This document shows positions 14,924 to 17,089 of a stretch of 17,089 bases of DNA, one piece after another. The stretch is taken from contig DBCM01000106.1 of the NCBI GenBank assembly GCA_002293045.1, forward strand, positions 1 to 17,089. The letters are read 5' to 3'. The position numbers and the translations under genes were made by a program. The first letter of the stretch is position 1. Every line of letters starts with the position of its first letter. The notes beneath the pieces are model-generated. The model had not been told where the DNA came from, searched no databases, and saw only the letters and a list, made by a program, of their open reading frames with translations. This stretch comes from Flavobacteriales bacterium UBA958 (GTDB taxonomy: Bacteria > Bacteroidota > Bacteroidia > Flavobacteriales_D > Crocinitomicaceae).

Positions 14924-15394
14924 ATGAGAATAAAGCTCATCGGATCCTTTCTACTGTTTCTATGTTTAAATTTTGTTGCACTTGCCCTTGGCGGATTATT
15001 TACGGCGGATGGCGTTTCCTCTGAATGGTATCAATCCTTAGACAAAGCTCCTTGGACTCCTCCGGGGTGGGTGTTCGGAGCTGCATGGACCTTTTTGATG
15101 TGCTGTTTTGCCGTGTATATGTCCATTCGTTGGACAAAAGACCAAGACAAGAAAAAAACACTTATGCTCTACAGTATTCAATGGGTATTGAATGTTTCGT
15201 GGAATCCCATATTTTTCTATTTCCATCAAAATCTGCTTGGTTTAGTTGATATCACCTTGCTTCTATTGACTGTAATTTTTATGGGAATATCAACGCTGCG
15301 CACCATGAGATTTCACACCCTTTGGATTTTGCCATATGTGCTTTGGTTAGCGATTGCAACTTCGTTGAATGCGTACATACTTTTTTTTAACTAG
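14924..15394 (+). CDS. tspO: TspO/MBR family tryptophan-rich sensory protein
   Basis: Predicted 156-aa integral membrane protein with the five-helix TspO layout. Family landmarks: WYQSLDKAPWTPPGWVFGAAWTFL (35-58), the NVSWNPIFF block (90-98) and the last helix PYVLWLAIATSLNAYI (137-152). Tryptophans and prolines in the first loop are those lining the porphyrin/sterol binding site of known TspO proteins. TspO binds tetrapyrroles and is linked to stress and redox responses; here no tetrapyrrole gene is nearby. It starts 6 nt after the 50-aa membrane protein. Downstream, 47 bp separate it from the synthase fusion gene, which has its own promoter-like sequence. Confidence 0.93.
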   Translation: MRIKLIGSFLLFLCLNFVALALGGLFTADGVSSEWYQSLDKAPWTPPGWVFGAAWTFLMCCFAVYMSIRWTKDQDKKKTLMLYSIQWVLNVSWNPIFFYFHQNLLGLVDITLLLLTVIFMGISTLRTMRFHTLWILPYVLWLAIATSLNAYILFFN

Positions 15395-15395
15395 G

Positions 15396-15438
15396 ATACG
15401 AAGGCGTTTGGCTGCATAGATTTTTCTTAACTTCGTAT
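15396..15438. repeat. Inverted repeat bracketing the neuB-spsF promoter
   Basis: ATACGAAG (15396-15403) and CTTCGTAT (15431-15438) are a perfect 8-bp inverted repeat with 27 bases between. The left arm is just upstream of the TTG at 15408 and the right arm overlaps the end of the -7-like box. This could be an operator. As a stem with a long loop and only three T after it, it is a poor terminator. Confidence 0.4.
15408..15435 (+). promoter_or_regulatory. Promoter of the neuB-spsF fusion gene (TTG-N17-TAACTTCG)
   Basis: TTG (15408-15410), 17 bases, then TAACTTCG (15428-15435), one mismatch from TAnnTTTG, with consensus spacing. It ends six bases before ATG 15442, giving a transcript with almost no leader. 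Confidence 0.5.
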
Positions 15439-15441
15439 TTC

Positions 15442-17089
15442 ATGATCGAAGCCCCATACATTATTCTCGAGCTCGCCAATACACACGGAGGAGATAAAAC
15501 CTACATGCATTCCTTAATTGACGCGTTTGCTACGTATCAAGGGAATTATGGCATGAAATTCCAACCGCTTTCGCCAGACACCTTGGCCACGCCTGACTTT
15601 CAATGGTATCCGGTGTACCAAACCCTTTATTTCAACCCTCAAGAGTGGCAAGAAATCATTCAATTAGCAAAGCAAACCAAAGAGGTTTGGATTGATTTAT
15701 TTGATCTTTATGGCGTACAAATCGTTTCAGAGAATCTTCCTCATGTTCATGGGATAAAATTCCAGTCGTCTGTTTTACATAATGAAGAAGTGATCTCTGC
15801 GCTAAGTAGCCTTGATCTTACACATTGTCGCGTTATCTTGAACATTGCAGCGCAAGAAATTGAGGTTATTAAGCAGCGGATTGATTACATCAAGCACCAG
15901 CTCAATCCCAAAGAATTGCTCTTGGAAATCGGCTTTCAGGCCTACCCTACCGAATTGAGCGACAGTGGTTTATCTAAAATCAAACAAATCAACGAAGCAT
16001 TCGGATTACCGATTGTCTTTGCAGACCACATTGACGGAACAGCAACGGATTCAATCTACCTGCCGATCATGGCATGGTTGCAAGGCGCAACTGTCCTTGA
16101 AAAACACGTCATGCTCAGTGATCGTGAAACAAAATACGACCATTTTTCCTCTCAAACACCTGAAACGTTTAATCTATTTTCTACAACCCTAGCACATTAT
16201 GTTGCTGCAATGCACGCAGAATTTATTAATCCGAGGGAGCGCGATTACTTACAAAAAACAGTGATGATCCCCGTAGTTCGACGAACCTTGAAAGCCGGAG
16301 ATGTTGTTCATTCGAGTCAAGATTTGTTTTTTCGAAGAAGTGGTAAAGAAGGACTCACCTTAGATGAAATCAAGGCCTTGCAAACGCAACGCATGGTATT
16401 AAATAAACAGAAAGACCTGAACGATACCCTTTGTGCTGAAGATTTTAAGCCCGCTAAGGTCGGGGTTATCGTAGCGTGCCGAATGAAATCTTCCCGCCTG
16501 AAAGAAAAAGCACTGCTGCCCATTGGAGATTTACCTTCCGTAGAATTTTGCTTGCGCAATGCGTTAAAATTTAAAGGCATTAACCAGGTAATCCTAGCTA
16601 CATCCACAGAGGCACAGGACCAAATCCTGGAGCGCCATACCTTTGATCCCAAGGTTGGGTTTTATCAGGGTCATCCGGAAGATGTGATGCAACGCTACAT
16701 TGATGTTTGTGAAGCATACAATTTAGACGTGGTGGTACGAATTACGGCTGACATGCCCTTTGTAGATGATGAAATTTGTTCGTTTCTCTTGGAAGAACAC
16801 TTTAAATCAGGCGCTGAGTACACGGTAGGTACGGATGCTGCCGTGGGCGTTAACCTTGAAATTTTTAATGTCTCTTGTTTAAAACGTATCAAGGCCTATT
16901 TCCCCAATGCCGAATACTCAGAATACATGACCTGGTATTTTCAAAACAATCCAGACCATGTGCGCATTCATAAAGTTGATCTGCCTGAACTCTTTGTTCG
17001 GCCCTACAGACTCACCTTGGATTATGAAGAAGATTTAACCTTGTTTAATGAAATTCACGAAGATGTGCTCCCCTTAGCAGGCACCGAAT
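15442..17089 (+). CDS. Fusion of nonulosonic acid synthase (NeuB/PseI-like), SAF domain and SpsF-type cytidylyltransferase; 3' end outside window
   Basis: Open for 549 codons from ATG 15442 to the window edge without a stop. Residues 1-250 are a NeuB/PseI TIM barrel condensing a hexosamine with phosphoenolpyruvate: ELANTHGG (10-17), KFQ (39-41), KFQSS (106-110), ADH (H196), GATVLEKH (H222) and DHFSS (233-237); H196 and H222 fit the two metal-binding histidines. Residues about 277-312 are the SAF (antifreeze-like) domain (VVRRTLKAGDVV...DLFFRR). From about 338 comes an SpsF (COG1861) cytidylyltransferase: VIVACRMKSSRLKEKALL (342-359), VILATST (383-389), HPEDVMQRY (411-419), VVRITADMPFVDDE (431-444) and RLTLDYEEDL (523-532). 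One chain would thus make and CMP-activate a nonulosonic acid. B. subtilis SpsE and SpsF are separate. Sialic, legionaminic or pseudaminic acid cannot be decided, though pseB nearby favours pseudaminic-type sugars. Confidence 0.88.
   Translation, partial: MIEAPYIILELANTHGGDKTYMHSLIDAFATYQGNYGMKFQPLSPDTLATPDFQWYPVYQTLYFNPQEWQEIIQLAKQTKEVWIDLFDLYGVQIVSENLPHVHGIKFQSSVLHNEEVISALSSLDLTHCRVILNIAAQEIEVIKQRIDYIKHQLNPKELLLEIGFQAYPTELSDSGLSKIKQINEAFGLPIVFADHIDGTATDSIYLPIMAWLQGATVLEKHVMLSDRETKYDHFSSQTPETFNLFSTTLAHYVAAMHAEFINPRERDYLQKTVMIPVVRRTLKAGDVVHSSQDLFFRRSGKEGLTLDEIKALQTQRMVLNKQKDLNDTLCAEDFKPAKVGVIVACRMKSSRLKEKALLPIGDLPSVEFCLRNALKFKGINQVILATSTEAQDQILERHTFDPKVGFYQGHPEDVMQRYIDVCEAYNLDVVVRITADMPFVDDEICSFLLEEHFKSGAEYTVGTDAAVGVNLEIFNVSCLKRIKAYFPNAEYSEYMTWYFQNNPDHVRIHKVDLPELFVRPYRLTLDYEEDLTLFNEIHEDVLPLAGTE

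Noticed and set aside
15965..16892. Short frames on both strands near the window end
   Set aside because: All lie inside the long synthase-cytidylyltransferase frame, whose protein has clear family motifs along its whole length.
1..17089. CRISPR array, tRNA genes, insertion sequences, phage genes
   Set aside because: No regularly spaced repeats, cloverleaf-like sequences, transposase motifs or phage structural genes were seen.

Overview
The window reads as chromosomal DNA of a Bacteroidota bacterium, most likely a marine or freshwater flavobacterium-like lineage (Flavobacteriales level is an inference). Supporting signs are a type III glutamine synthetase, a DUF5522 protein, a stand-alone MnmD, a secreted YCF48/BNR-like protein, moderate-to-low GC, and repeated Bacteroidota-type promoter boxes (TAnnTTTG) lying directly in front of start codons. 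Genes are densely packed: two convergent pairs overlap at their stop codons, several same-strand pairs overlap by ATGA or are 3-15 nt apart, and no intergenic stretch exceeds 160 bp. I saw no tRNA, rRNA, CRISPR or insertion sequence.

Left part (1-5.3 kb): the tail of an unidentified gene, a 59-aa cysteine-rich DUF5522 protein, a convergent PlsC-type acyltransferase, a divergent 430-aa membrane-anchored protein of unknown function, and a minus-strand pair of type III glutamine synthetase followed 4 nt later by a secreted BNR-repeat protein.

Middle (5.4-10.8 kb): a plus-strand pair of unknown lipoprotein and CoA-type Nudix hydrolase; a strong hairpin terminator whose T-run serves the minus strand; a minus-strand methyltransferase pair (class I O-methyltransferase, then MnmD for tRNA wobble uridine modification); and divergently, full-length alanyl-tRNA synthetase.

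Right part (10.8-17.1 kb): a run of surface-glycan genes starts 3 nt after alaS: a family-2 glycosyltransferase, a DUF115/Maf-like protein, PseB (first step towards pseudaminic-acid-type nonulosonic acids) and a SLOG/LOG-like Rossmann protein. After a gap come three small membrane proteins (DUF805, an unlisted 50-aa single-span protein, TspO), with a terminator after DUF805. The window ends inside a large gene that fuses a NeuB/PseI-like sialate/pseudaminate synthase and its SAF domain to an SpsF-type cytidylyltransferase. Together PseB, the synthase-cytidylyltransferase fusion and the DUF115 protein suggest synthesis of a CMP-activated nonulosonic acid and its transfer to a surface glycan. 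The intermediate steps (PseC, PseH, PseG equivalents) are not in the window and would have to lie downstream or elsewhere.

The most interesting items are the NeuB-SAF-SpsF fusion, the DUF115 protein as candidate nonulosonate transferase, the unexplained SLOG and small membrane genes inside the locus, and the pattern of near-leaderless promoters.
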